Shown one piece after another: positions 45,293 to 55,259 of a DNA stretch of 64,000 bases. Below the pieces are notes generated by a model. It ran no database searches. It was not told the origin of the DNA and saw only the letters and a list, made by a program, of their open reading frames with translations. A program made the translations under genes and the position numbers. Source of the DNA: Crossaster papposus (taxonomy: Eukaryota; Echinodermata; Asteroidea; Velatida; Solasteridae); contig JBAIAA010000538.1 of NCBI GenBank assembly GCA_037893245.1, positions 62,001 to 126,000 of the forward strand, written 5' to 3'. Numbering within the stretch: the first letter of the stretch is position 1; each line of letters starts with the position of its first letter.

Positions 45293-45416
45293 TGTGGTAC
45301 GGTTTAATACACACGTACATGTATTTTCACTACGTCTTCAACTGCATAGCACATACATGTATGTACATCGAATTCGTTTGTTCTCACAAGTTTACATTGT
45401 CATCGCTTGCTTCGAC

Positions 45417-46848
45417 ATGTCGTCCAAGAAAGGAAAAATCAGCGACAAGCTACTACAGACTAAAGATGTGCCCGGAACCGGTACCTCGAGACCGCCTTCC
45501 ACGGCCTCGTCAACCTCGCCTCGGGTTGAACGAGTGCGTTCTACTCGGGCTCCAGCCTTGCCTCGGGCTGAGCCACCAGCAGTAGAACTGGAAAGCGGGC
45601 TGCCTCGCCCAATTTCCGACACCGGCGTGGGATTAGGAATTCCTTTTTCCCCGCAAGTGTCCAGAGCACCACAGGCTAGACACGTTGTAGAACACGAGTC
45701 CGGGCAGACCTCGCCTTGGGTCCGCTCCCCTCACAATCCGCCAGGGCCATCGTACTACCCCGGGCAGCAATGGAATTTTCCGCCTGCGTCATCAAGCACC
45801 GCAAGCGGGCAGCAGACATTCAACATGGCGGCGCCCATGCCTCCGCCATATTGGTCATTCCCGTGGCTTAACGCGGCACCACAGTGGCCGCCCAATGCTA
45901 CTCAGCAGATGTATCTTCCTCATCAGGGAAATCCCTCGACCCCGGGACAACTCTCCCTCCCTCCGGCGGCAAGTCCGACTGTTTGGAGTGGGAATATCGG
46001 CTCTGGTGATGACCTAAATCTGGAATCCGAAAGTATCGGAACAGCACGATCAGAAATCCGCGGCGATGCAGAAACTGAATCAGATTCCCACGGGCATGAC
46101 GCGGCAAGTACTTTTCGTAACCCTCATCGTAAAACATCGGGTATTCCGGTGACAAATAAAGTTCTGACTTGGTGGGAAGATCTGCGCTTCAATAAATTGG
46201 GACATGAAGAGTTCAAAGAAGAGATGCAATCTCATCAAGTACCAGTTGACCAGGAACCATATTTCAAGGCTCCGGAGTTACCAAGTCAAGTAAAAACATC
46301 ATTCAGAGAAGCTCGAGCTTCTTTGATTTCTCAGGATGACAAGCTGAAAGATTCGCATAATCACCTGTTGAAGGCCGCCTTGCCTCTTAACCCATCTTTT
46401 TGATGCTTTGGTTGATCCAACTTGCCCAGAGACTGTTGACACCAGTATGGTTAAAGATCATATCACCTCGGCACTTATACTGCTTGGGTCTGCAAGTCAG
46501 AGTCTGGCATTTTCAAGACAGAATGCCTTCAATGAACTACTTGACAAAAAGTTTGACAGCCTCAAACGAAATTCACCATCGATGAACCATCTATACGTTG
46601 GAAACATTGTCAAGGACATCGAGGATGCAGAGAAAGCAAACAAACTGGCAGCTAAAGTTACCAAGACAGCAGCATTCTCTGCAACATCGTACAAGGGAAA
46701 TAGATTTTCTCCTTATTCTTCTGCAGTGAACAGAAAATTTCGGGGCAACAACCCATTTCAAGGGCGCTTGGCGGGTTATACTACAAGGCCCAAGTATGCA
46801 GCTTATAATTCTGCATCTTATTCTAGTCGTGGCAAGACCAGGTCATAG
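45417..46848 (+). pseudogene. gag: DIRS gag, one frameshift
   Basis: I place the start at ATG 45417 (MSSKKGKISDKLL). The longer frame from 45279 begins inside the terminal repeat and is unlikely. The N-terminal 200 residues are Pro/Ser-rich and disordered. A conserved-looking helical part follows (TWWEDLRFNKLGHEEFKEEM ... FREARASLISQDDKL). Near 46390 one extra base moves the frame. The continuation HLFDALVDPTCPE, SLAFSRQNAFNELLDKKF and a basic, Tyr/Ser/Arg-rich C-terminus runs to the stop at 46848. The family is inferred from position and layout; DIRS gag is poorly conserved. Confidence 0.75.
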
Positions 46849-46886
46849 CGAGGTTCGTTTGACCAGAAATTTAAAAAGTAGATGTT

Positions 46887-49026
46887 ATGTCCCAGACAGG
46901 TCGTCTTCGTTATTTTATTTCCAACTGGAAATCTGTTACTGGAGACAGTTGGATACTCCAGTCTGTTATTGGTCATAAAATTGAATTTTTAGAAATTCCT
47001 TTTCAATCACAGGACAGAATACCTGTAACAGAAATGAATTCACAATCTCGTAATCGGATTGCACACAAGGAAATTCAAAAGCTAGTTTTGAAAGGGGCTG
47101 TCTCTGTGGAAAAACCCGTGAATGGCCAATTTATTTCATCTTTGTTTTTGATCCCCAAAAAGTCGGGAGAACTCCGCCCAGTGATTCATCTTCGTTCTTT
47201 AAATAAGTTTGTTAAATATCAACACTTCAAGATGGAAGGGATTAAATTAGTAAAGGATTTACTGTCGCCAGGAGATTTTCTAGGTTCCATTGATCTCAAG
47301 GATGCTTATTTTATGATTCCCATTTTTCAGGGTCATCAAAAATATCTGCGCTTCATTTGGCAAGGCCAGGTTTTTCAATTCACATGCCTCCCCTTTGGGC
47401 TGTCAAGTGCCCCTCGAACATTCACAAAAGTTCTAAAACCTGTGGCAGCTCAACTCCGAGCAGAGGGAATTCGTTGTGTTTTTTATCTGGACGATATCCT
47501 CATACTGGGCAGATCGTCGGAAGAATGCAGCAAAAATCTCAACTTCACGGCAACGGTACTTCAGAACCTAGGGTTCATCATCAATCAGGAAAAATCCCAA
47601 TTTCAACCGGCACAACAAATTACATACCTGGGGTTTCACATCAACTCAGAAGAAATGACATTGTCACTTCCAGTGGAGAAGATCAACCAAATCGTCGATC
47701 ACTGCCAACAAGTGTTACAGGCGAATACTCTCACAGTTCGGGAATTGGCTCAACTTCTCGGTCGTTTGTCCTCCAGCATTCAAGCAATATTTCCGGCCCC
47801 ATTGTACTACCGAAATCTTCAGCAAGACAAGATTACGGCACTTCACCACAGCAATTCCTACAATGCACAAGTAATTCTGTCACAAGCCTCCAAGGTGGAA
47901 CTTGCAAACTGGATTCAATGTGTCGGGGTTTGGAATGGCCAGACTCTTCTCGATCCTGTACAGGATTTAATTATCCAAACAGATGCATCACTCCAAGGAT
48001 GGGGTGCAGGCATGTCCGACATTCGTACAGGGGGCAGGTGGACTCTAGAAGAGCAGAGTCTACACATCAACCATCTAGAGCTATTGTCGGTGGACTATGC
48101 CCTTCAGGCATTGGTAAACCATCGTCGCAACCAACACATTCGACTACAAGTCGACAACACGACAGTCATGTCTTACATCAGCCACAAAGGAGGGACTCAT
48201 TCTTGGGAACTGTCATCCCTTGCAGTAAAGATCTGGATTTGGTGTCTACACAGGGGCATAACACTGTCGGTAGAATATCTTCCAGGAGTTCAAAATGTCA
48301 TAGCGGACGAGATGTCGCGGAATTTCAACGACCGAACAGAGTGGCAGCTTCTTCCCGAAATCTTCAGAGCTGTGGTGAAAAACACAGGCTTTCAACCGAC
48401 AGTCGATCTGTTTGCGTCACGGCTCAACAGACAGGTTCCAAGATTTGTTTCATGGCACCCGGATCCACAAGCATGGCAAGTGGACGCATTTACCATCAGC
48501 TGGAACAACATGGCAGGGTATCTTTCCCCCCATTCAGCCTGCTCTCAAGGTGCCTGCAGAAAATTCAGACAGAAGAGGCCATAGCATTATTAATCGCACC
48601 AGTTTGGAAAACACAACCTTGGTATCCAATAATGCTAAAACTGACAGTACAGTCACCAATACTGTTACCACAGCGCCCAGATCTCCTTCAATTATGTCAC
48701 AATCTCCAACAACATCCCATGCACAAGGTGATGCAACTGGCCGCCTGGGTGCTATCAGGAAATCACTCGCAGCAAGAGGCCTTTCACAAAAAGTGTCATC
48801 AGTTTATGTCATCATGGCGAAAAGGAACAAATGCTCAATTTAACTCGGCATGGAATCGATGGAGCTGCTGGTGTCATCAACGACACCTTGATCCAGTTCA
48901 AGCACCTCTAGCTGAAGTTTTGGAATTTCTCCATACACTGCTGGAGGATGGGCTGCAATATAGGACAATAAATGTCTACAGGTCGGCTATCTCTTCAGCC
49001 CATGTTCAGGTGGATGATGTCCCAAT
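46887..49026 (+). pseudogene. pol: DIRS pol: RT, RNase H, methyltransferase-like domain; start of recombinase
   Basis: RT motifs: LFLIPKKSGELRPVIHLRSL, SIDLKDAYFMIPI, LPFGLSSAPRTFTK and catalytic FYLDDILIL (about residue 200). RNase H: LIIQTDASLQGWGAG, LQVDNTTVMSYISHKGG and NVIADEMSR. The DAM-like methyltransferase region follows with VDLFASRLNRQ, SWHPDPQAWQVDAF and, after a frameshift near 48520, SFPPFSLL. From there the other frame continues to 49026 through an N-terminal core-binding region (QFNSAWNRWSCWCHQRH, INVYRSAISSAHVQ) of the tyrosine recombinase, where the hAT-type insertion cuts it. The frame of about 590 codons starting at 47357 is real only in its last third. Confidence 0.9.
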
Positions 49027-50194
49027 TAAGGCCGTGCCGGGTACCCGGGTACCCGTAACCCGACCGCTGATTGCCGGTACCCGGCTCCAATTTATCGATT
49101 TTATTACCCGAAACTGCCTTTGTAAATTTTGACACATTATTTCAGAAAGGCAAGCGTCTTTTCTGTTCATTGCGTGCCGATAAATTGTTAGAAAACATCT
49201 GAGTAAAACGTCTTATAAGTCCATTTACCGACAATTTCCCGATGTCTAGATAGTGGCCTAACGGTTGATTGTGCTTTCTTTGTTGTCATTGTGATAAAGA
49301 GATGCCTTTGAAGTCTATTTACCGACAATTCTGCTATAACTTGCAGTTGACATTGCGTCAGTGTTTTGTTACAGTTGTCCTTTGAGTAAGTTTTTTCGGG
49401 GTTTACTTTTGTATTTTTTTCCCCCTGTACTTATTTGTTCAAGCTTTAATTCGCTAATCTTTAAGATGATGTTTTATGGGGTACAAAACTTTTTGCCATT
49501 TGTTACTGTGATTGTATAATAATCTTCTTAGTGTATCAATGGAAAATGTGCTGAATTAATTCAGGATCCCATGGACCCGAACCTGGAATGTGGTTTTGAA
49601 ACCTGATACTGCAGGAGAGGTATTTGCTTCTATTGTATCAACTCTGCGACCAGCCGCGGTCGGCTTTTTTGGCTACATTTCGTGTCGCTCACTCAAAGGA
49701 TTTAGTTCATTGAACCTTATTTATTTTGGAAAAAGACCTGCCATTGTAGGCGTGCAATTATGGGGAGCGGCAACATTTATTACAAGCTGAGAGTAAACTC
49801 CACGCAATCCGGGATCGCTGTTGACAATCTGGCTCTGAAAACCGCGCACTTAACTTATCTTTTCATTTTTTTCACTAGACCGCCGGACTACTTAGAAAAG
49901 GGTTTTGACTAGACCGCCGCTGTTTTGACTAGAATTTGTATAGCGGAACCCTGTGTTGCAAAGTAGGCCCGTGCATTTTTTTAGTTGCCAAATGCAGGGA
50001 AAGTAAGCACGCGGCAGTCGCGCTGCAGCTTGCTAGTGGAGTGAGCGGGGACGTACTGTACATGAACGTGTCGACGCGGTGTATACTTCCAGGTTTTTGT
50101 TATGATTCTAATAATAGTCACGGGTACCCGGGTACCCGACCGTGACGGGAATAGGGTACCCGGGTCCCTTACTACCCGTAAACGCACACCCTTA
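49027..50194. mobile_element. 1168-bp non-autonomous hAT-type transposon in the DIRS recombinase
   Basis: Flanked by an exact 8-bp duplication GTCCCAAT (49019-49026 and 50195-50202). Ends TAAGGCCGTGC and, on the other strand, TAAGGGTGTGC. Subterminal GGGTACCCGGGTACCCG palindromes occur at both ends. Interior frames have no transposase motif. Confidence 0.88.
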
Positions 50195-50905
50195 GTCCCA
50201 ATAGGACAACATCATTTAATGACAAGGTTTTTTAAAGGCATCTTTAATATTCGACCGCCTAAACCTAGGTATTCATTTACCTGGGATGTTGGGAAAGTTC
50301 TGCGCTACCTTAGTTCACTCCCTTCAAACAAGAAGCTCAGTTTGAGACTCCTAACTTTGAAATTGGTCATGTTGGTTGCTCTAGTAACAGCTGGGCGATG
50401 TTCATCATTAATTGCACTAGACTTGAGTCATATGAAGAAGTCTAGATCAAAGTTTGAGTTTGCACCGGTTATCCAGTCTAAGTGTTCCTCAGCACATAGG
50501 CCAGTTCCAAGTGTTGTTTTGGCCCGGTATCAAGTGGACCCAAAACTCAGTGTCTTTTCAGCAATGGAAGTGTATCTTCATCGTACACGATTGCTCAGAT
50601 GCTTAAATAATCAGCGTTTTACTAGGCTGTTCCTGTCGTTCGGGAAACCCCATCATCCAGTTGTTTCATCTACTATTGCGAGATGGCTGAAAATAGTAAT
50701 GGCATCAGCAGAAATAGATGTTTCACATTACAAAGCACATTCCACTCGTGCAGCTTCTACGTCTGCGGCAGCAAGAGTAGGAGTATCTACTGCTCAGATA
50801 TTACTCACAGCAGATTGGTCATCAGTGAATACCTTTGCAAGGTTTTACAAAAGAGATGTTCCAAGTTCAGACGAGTATGGCAGAGCAGTCCTGTTCTCGG
50901 CTTAG
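50195..50905 (+). pseudogene. DIRS tyrosine recombinase, catalytic part (interrupted gene)
   Basis: Continues the recombinase cut at 49026; the two sides rejoin in frame as DDVP-IGQHHLM when one duplication copy is ignored. It integrates the circular DNA intermediate by strand exchange. Catalytic residues visible: Arg in TAGRCSSLIALDLSH, the His-x-x-Arg box HSTRAAS, and the nucleophile Tyr in FARFYKRD close to the C-terminus. The ORF shown upstream to 50102 is insertion sequence. Apart from the insertion this part has no frameshift. Confidence 0.9.
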
Positions 50906-50956
50906 CTGTGAAATATACAAAGTGAGTCTCGACGACGAGGACGAAATATAATTTCT

Positions 50957-51318
50957 AATTATGTAAAGGTACTTACCTGCCATATAATTGGAATTATATG
51001 AGGCAGAGGAGGAGAGACTCACTACCCTCCCTCTGTGCCTCAGTCCTCTTCAGCCTCCCACCCATCTGAAGTGAGCCTCGGACATGGTCATATACCTTAG
51101 ATCTACAAAGAGACATGCTTCAGTGGTTTCTTGGGGTTCTTATACCTTACTGCTAGAGGTAATTTGCATTTTTATGAATGAAGGAATGAACCATTTTCTT
51201 CAAAGGGTGGTTAAACCGTATTAAAGGAAACAATAATACAAAGTGAGTCTCTCCTCCTCTGCCTCATATAATTCCAATTATATGGCAGGTACATGTAAGT
51301 ACCTTTACATAATTATAA
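50957..51318. repeat. DIRS internal complementary region and right terminal repeat
   Basis: 50957-51022 (AATTATGTAAAGGTACTTAC...GAGAGACTCACT) is the reverse complement of 51242-51314. Between them lies the right inverted repeat 51111-51249. In DIRS elements this complementarity is thought to template circle completion. Confidence 0.85.
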
Positions 51319-52510
51319 ATTATAACGCACGCATAAAATAGAGCTGAAAAAATTGCCCTGGTAAAACGTGGAACTCTGATATTTACATGCCTTGTCGGCT
51401 GAATTTGGCCGTTAAAATAATCAGAAGAGTTATTGAGGATATAAGACATCTGTCCCTGTTAAAATTAAGATATTGCGATCATGTTAAAGGTTAGTTCTGC
51501 AGCTGTAAACATGCCCCCTCCCCACAGAGTTGGACCATTCTAATGTGTTGTACACGGCCCTACACCCCCAACGCATGCATCAAATCGAGCTGAAAAAATT
51601 GCCCTGGTAAAACGCGGAACACTGATATTTACATGCCTTGTCGGCTGAATTTTGCAAATAAAATAATTAGAGGAGTTATTGAGGATATAAAACACTTGTC
51701 CCTGTTAAAATTAGGATATTCCGATTATTGTAAAGGTTGGTTCTGCAGCCGTAAACATGCCCCCTCCCCACAACGTTGGACCATTCTAATGTGTTGTACA
51801 TGGCCCTACATTATAACGCACGCATCAAATCGAGCTGAAAAAATGCCCTGGTAAAACGCGGAACTCTGATATTTACATGCCTTGTCGGCTGAATTTTGCC
51901 GTTAAAATAACTAGAGGAGTTATTGAGAATATAAGACACTTGTCCCTGTTAAAATTAAGATATTGCGATCATGTTAAAGGTTGGTTCTGCAGCCGTAAAC
52001 ATGCCCCCTCCCCACAGCGTTGGACCATTAGAATGTGTTGTACACGGCCCTACACCCCCAACGCACGCATCAAATCGAGCTGAAAAAATTGCCCTGGTAA
52101 AACGCGGAACTCTGATATTTACATGCCTTGTCGGCTGAAATTGGCCGTTAAAATAATTAGAGGAGTTATTGAGGATATAAGACACTTGTCCCTGTTAAAA
52201 TTAAGATATTGCGATCATGTTAAAGGTTGGTTCTGCAGCCGTAAACATGCCCCCTCCCCACAGCGTTGGACCATTCGAATGTGTTGTACACGGCCCTACA
52301 CCCCCAACGCACGCATCAAATCGAGCTGAAAAAATTGCCCTGGTAAAACGCGGAACTCTGATATTTACATGTACATGCCTTGTTGGCTGAAATTGGCCGT
52401 TAAAATAATTAGAGGAGTTATTGAGGATATAAGACACTTGTCCCTGTTAAAATTAAGATATTGCGATCATGTTAAAGGTTGGTTCTGCAGCCGTAAACAT
52501 GCCCCCTCCC
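51319..52510. repeat. ~245-bp tandem array, right arm, outer half (5 units), inverted
   Basis: GTAAACATGCCCCC landmarks lie near 51506, 51751, 51999, 52244 and 52491. The first unit is completed by the half unit left of the DIRS element. The unit at 52370 has a 6-bp ACATGT expansion. Confidence 0.9.
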
Positions 52511-53496
52511 CAAAGCGCGCGTACATGTAGGACCATTCTAATGCGAACTGACTACTGTCACAGCCGTACACCCCCAATATGCACGGACCAAATCCGCTCC
52601 AAAACCGTATTCACACATGGCACCGCTGAGCACTTGATTTGTAAAAGGATATCCCTTTACAGTATGTGTTCTGCACGTAATATAGATTGGGACGACCAGC
52701 CGCATCGTTCTGCAACAATTATTTATTTCAAGCGAAAAAACATGAATATTTGGCAGTTACTAGTGAGGTTTGAACGTTTTTCGGTCTTTAAAGTCAATAT
52801 TGTGACTTTAATCGGTGTAATTCGGAGTACTTGTTGTTGTTCTGCAGAGTTCCGCAGAGTTCTGCACGTTCTGCAAGTTCCGCAAAATACCTATTGCCAC
52901 TAAGGATCAATGAAGACACTAACACTATCGGTGTGTTCTTACCTTTCCAAAAAGTGAGAAAATCAGGCCTAAAAATGTGGAGCAATGTTCGCCGATTCAA
53001 ATGCACGTAGCCATTGTTGAGCAAACTCATGACGTCATTCTTGTTGACAACAACGTCGCGCGCAGAGCGCGCAACTCTGGTCGCATAGTCAGCGGCTGTT
53101 ACCTGTTTCGTGCACTGTGCTGTAGTGGATGGGTGCGGGGTGCATGGTCCACTACAGCACAGTGCACGAAACAGGTAACAGCCCATGACTATGCGACCGG
53201 AGTGCGCGCGACGTTGTTGTCAACAAGAATGACGTCATGAGTCTTTTGGAAAGGTAAGAACACACCGATAGTGTTAGTGTCTTCATTGATCCTTGGTGCC
53301 TACTGGGGACTAGCAGCATTTTTGTAAGTGGCCGTTTTAAGTGACATTTTTGGGGAAAAGTGTGGGAGGTCATGGGGATCGATGTGCAGACATTTCGTAC
53401 AACGAGTCCAACCGGGTTTGCTTGGACCCTTATATCACCCGACCATGTCCAAATGTTGAAAAGGGTGATTTTTGGTCCAAGTTACTCGGACTAGGT
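52511..53496. repeat. Outer unique block of the right inverted arm
   Basis: Reverse complement of 20911-21460: TTGTAAAAGGATATCCCTTT, CGTTCTGCAAGTTCCGCAAA, AGCATTTTTGTAAGTGGCCG and TTGGTCCAAGTTACTCGGACTA. Interrupted by the foldback at 52902-53293. Confidence 0.75.
52902..53293. mobile_element. 392-bp foldback MITE
   Basis: Arms beginning AAGGATCAATGAAGACACTA are inverted at 53293. Around the centre, GTTACCTGTTTCGTGCACTG...CAGTGCACGAAACAGGTAAC is perfect over about 35 bp. The left arm carries about 65 extra bases (52964-53029). Confidence 0.85.
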
Positions 53497-53626
53497 AAAT
53501 GTATCCTGCCATAGCGAAAATATTTACAACCACATTTTATCATATTTTTACCTGATGAAGGAAGCCAACATTTCGCTTATGTATTCCTTGTGTCTGGAAT
53601 TACAGATCGTCATGGGTTATTAAAAG

Positions 53627-53896
53627 TTAATGTGTCTTTAGGCAACTTATTTACAGAAAATAAATTGCAAATCCACGCTTTTGGACGTAAACATCATGTA
53701 CGAACTATCTACAATCCCTACATGCGTGCGCGGGTACCGTGCACACACCTGCCTTGCTTATCAGTTGTAGGCCGGCGCGGCTGCCGGGTACCCGCGCACG
53801 CATGTAGGATTGTAAAAAGTTCGTACATGATGTTCACGTCCAAAAGCGTGGATTTGCAATTTATTTTCTGTAAATAAGTTGCCTAAAGACACATTA
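53627..53896. mobile_element. 270-bp foldback element
   Basis: Arms of about 115 bp are almost perfectly inverted (TTAATGTGTCTTTAGGCAAC at each end), with a short loop near 53745-53775. The arms contain CATGCGTGCGCGGGTACC. It separates GGGTTATTA from AAAGGAAACATG, which are contiguous at 55135-55150 (other strand). Confidence 0.85.
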
Positions 53897-53984
53897 AAGG
53901 AAACATGTAATATTATTTTGTTTTGCTTAAATCAATACAGTTTAATGTTGACAAGAACATTATGTGTGTGGTGGTGTTTGTGTA

Positions 53985-54180
53985 TGCTGGTTTATAAATG
54001 TATAAACGGTCAGTGTCCTCAATACTTAAATAAATTGCTCTGCCTTACGAGATCTGTTTCCTGCAGAACCACTCGCCAGTCTCAAGATGCCACGAGATTG
54101 CACTGTCCTATGACTAAGTTGTTCATGTATGGTGACAGAGCTTTCTCATCGGTTGCCCCACATGAGTGGAATAAACTTAA
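53985..54180 (+). pseudogene. Non-LTR retrotransposon (LINE) ORF2 C-terminal fragment
   Basis: Residues VYKCINGQCPQYLNKLL and then GDRAFSSVAPHEWNKL match the typical C-terminal tail of CR1/Jockey-like ORF2 proteins (K-x-NG-x-x-P-x-YL ... DRxFS-x-AP-x-WN). Only about 65 codons remain. AAAGGAAACATGTAATA and AATGTTGACAA(G/C)AACATTATG flank it as direct repeats on both sides (53894-53970 and 54178-54255). Confidence 0.7.
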
Positions 54181-54623
54181 AGGAAACATGTAATAAGGAT
54201 TTTTTTGCTTAAATCAATAAAGTATAATGTTGACAACAACATTATGTGTGTGGTTGTGTTTATTCTCTGTCATAAATGGGAGAAAAAATTTTTTGAAACT
54301 TTTTGTCAAACCACTCTGCCCCTCAAAGGGAAGCCTCATTAACATAAAACCTTGCGAGGGGTATGACGAAATTCGAGGCAGAGACTCGCCGCGCTGGTAC
54401 CCTGGCCTATCGTACACTGACTTCGCGCATTGCAACAAGTGTCTGTCCTTACATGGTTTTTCATTCTGAATCGGGGTAAAAATACAACAGTTTTCGGTCA
54501 TGCCGACTAGGTGTGTAGCTGCTACCGGTAGGTGTAGAAAACTACTAAGGATGGAGTAAGCCTCTATTTGTTTCCGACTGATCCTAAATATCGGAGGATT
54601 TGGACAGCCAAAGTAAAGCTTAC

Positions 54624-54822
54624 CAGAGCGAAGTGGTCTAGTGATTTTCGGCCCTCTGCAGCGATCATTTTGAGCGGTCGTGCTTTGACCTAGAGGGACC
54701 CCATCTTTATCCTCGCTCGGGTCATTGTCTGAATAAGAAATACTGTGATTCGAAACAGACGAATCAGTACTGTTTTCGTCGGATTCACCCAAAAACGAGG
54801 AAAATCTTTCACGATCGTCCAT
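54624..54822 (-). CDS. Possible first exon of an unidentified acidic protein
   Basis: From ATG 54822 the frame encodes MDDRERFSSFLGESDENSTD, then Ser/Asp/Glu-rich sequence to TRPLRS. It ends at CTCTG/GTAAGC, a strong splice donor (GT at 54623-54622). The open frame beyond the donor, to 54214, has no motif. Acidic Ser-rich first exons like this are common in multi-exon genes and in some DNA transposons; I cannot name it. No matching second exon was found to the left. Confidence 0.3.
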
Positions 54823-54861
54823 GTGAAATTTGATTACCGTGGGTACGTACACACACAACAA

Positions 54862-55139
54862 TGTGTGCGACCGTGGCCACGCGAATCCGTCTCGTACCTA
54901 GATGTCGTGTACCGACTATCGATAATTTGTCCGGGTTCTGCCTCGGTTTACACACGTACGTCACTCATTTTGAGTGGCCGCAAAATTTAAAAAGGGGGGG
55001 TCAATTTTTAAACAGCAAATTACCACACTAAACATACACTAGAGCCAGTTTTGCTTTTTATTCACATTTAATACACATAAATCTATTAATTTAAAACAAA
55101 AATTGCGTAATGAATATTTTACACTGCATGTTTCCTTTA
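54862..55139. other. Non-coding stretch
   Basis: CpG-containing sequence upstream of the possible exon (54862-54980), then AT-rich. No TATA box stands out. Confidence 0.3.
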
Positions 55140-55259
55140 ATAATAACCCTTGACGATCTGTAGTTCCAGACACAAGGAAGACATTTTCAAGATTTCGGTT
55201 TCCTTCATCAGGTAAAAATATGAACAAAAGTCGTTGTAAAATTTTTGGCAGGATACATT

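Larger units (their letters stand above)
45146..51318 (+). mobile_element. DIRS-type tyrosine-recombinase retrotransposon, 6.2 kb
   Basis: Inverted terminal repeats 45147-45285 and 51111-51249 look identical. A right-end extension (51242-51314) is complementary to an internal region (50957-51022). Gag, an RT/RNase H/methyltransferase-like pol and a tyrosine recombinase lie between, in DIRS order. It interrupts one ~245-bp unit: ...CCCTATACATTATA / ATTATAACGCACG... rejoin across it without a clear duplication, as expected for recombinase-mediated insertion of a circle. Two frameshifts and a 1168-bp hAT-type insertion make it defective. Confidence 0.92.
20911..53496. mobile_element. Candidate giant Foldback-type element with satellite-filled inverted arms (32.6 kb)
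   Basis: The left arm (20911-30765) and right arm (42840-53496) are collinear inverted copies. Both start with TAGTCCGAG...GTAACTTGGACC, then a block with GGTCCAAGCAAACCC, TGCGGAACTTGCAGAACG and AAAGGGATATCCTTTTACAA. Both then enter a tandem array of a ~245-bp unit. Array orientation is opposite in the two arms. Each arm holds younger insertions. Foldback and Galileo elements of flies have long inverted arms made of tandem repeats, so the architecture has precedent; the size and family here are inference. An inverted segmental duplication is the main alternative. I saw no clear target duplication. Confidence 0.55.
53502..55259. repeat. Inverted-repeat pair flanking 1.76 kb
   Basis: 53502-53622 (TGTATCCTGCCA...GGGTTATTA) is an inverted copy of about 55140-55259. 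Both contain ATTTTTACCTGATGAAGGAA and TTCCTTGTGTCTGGAA. It could be an element adjoining the giant structure. Between the arms lie a small foldback, a LINE tail and a possible exon. No transposase recognised. Confidence 0.55.

Noticed and set aside
47357-48520. First two thirds of a 591-codon ORF
   Set aside because: Shadow of DIRS pol in another frame; only its end, after the frameshift near 48520, is real coding sequence.
21461-52510. Many 65-170-codon frames with MPCRLN...KIIRGVIEDI and GWFCSRKHAPS in the ~245-bp arrays
   Set aside because: They track the DNA repeat, occur on the strand dictated by array orientation, and break because unit length is not a constant multiple of 3. No protein family signal.
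55193-55211. Hammerhead-like CTGATGA...GAAA on the minus strand
   Set aside because: The core strings are present, but I could not find paired stems I and III, and the inverted copy at 53550 lacks GAAA.
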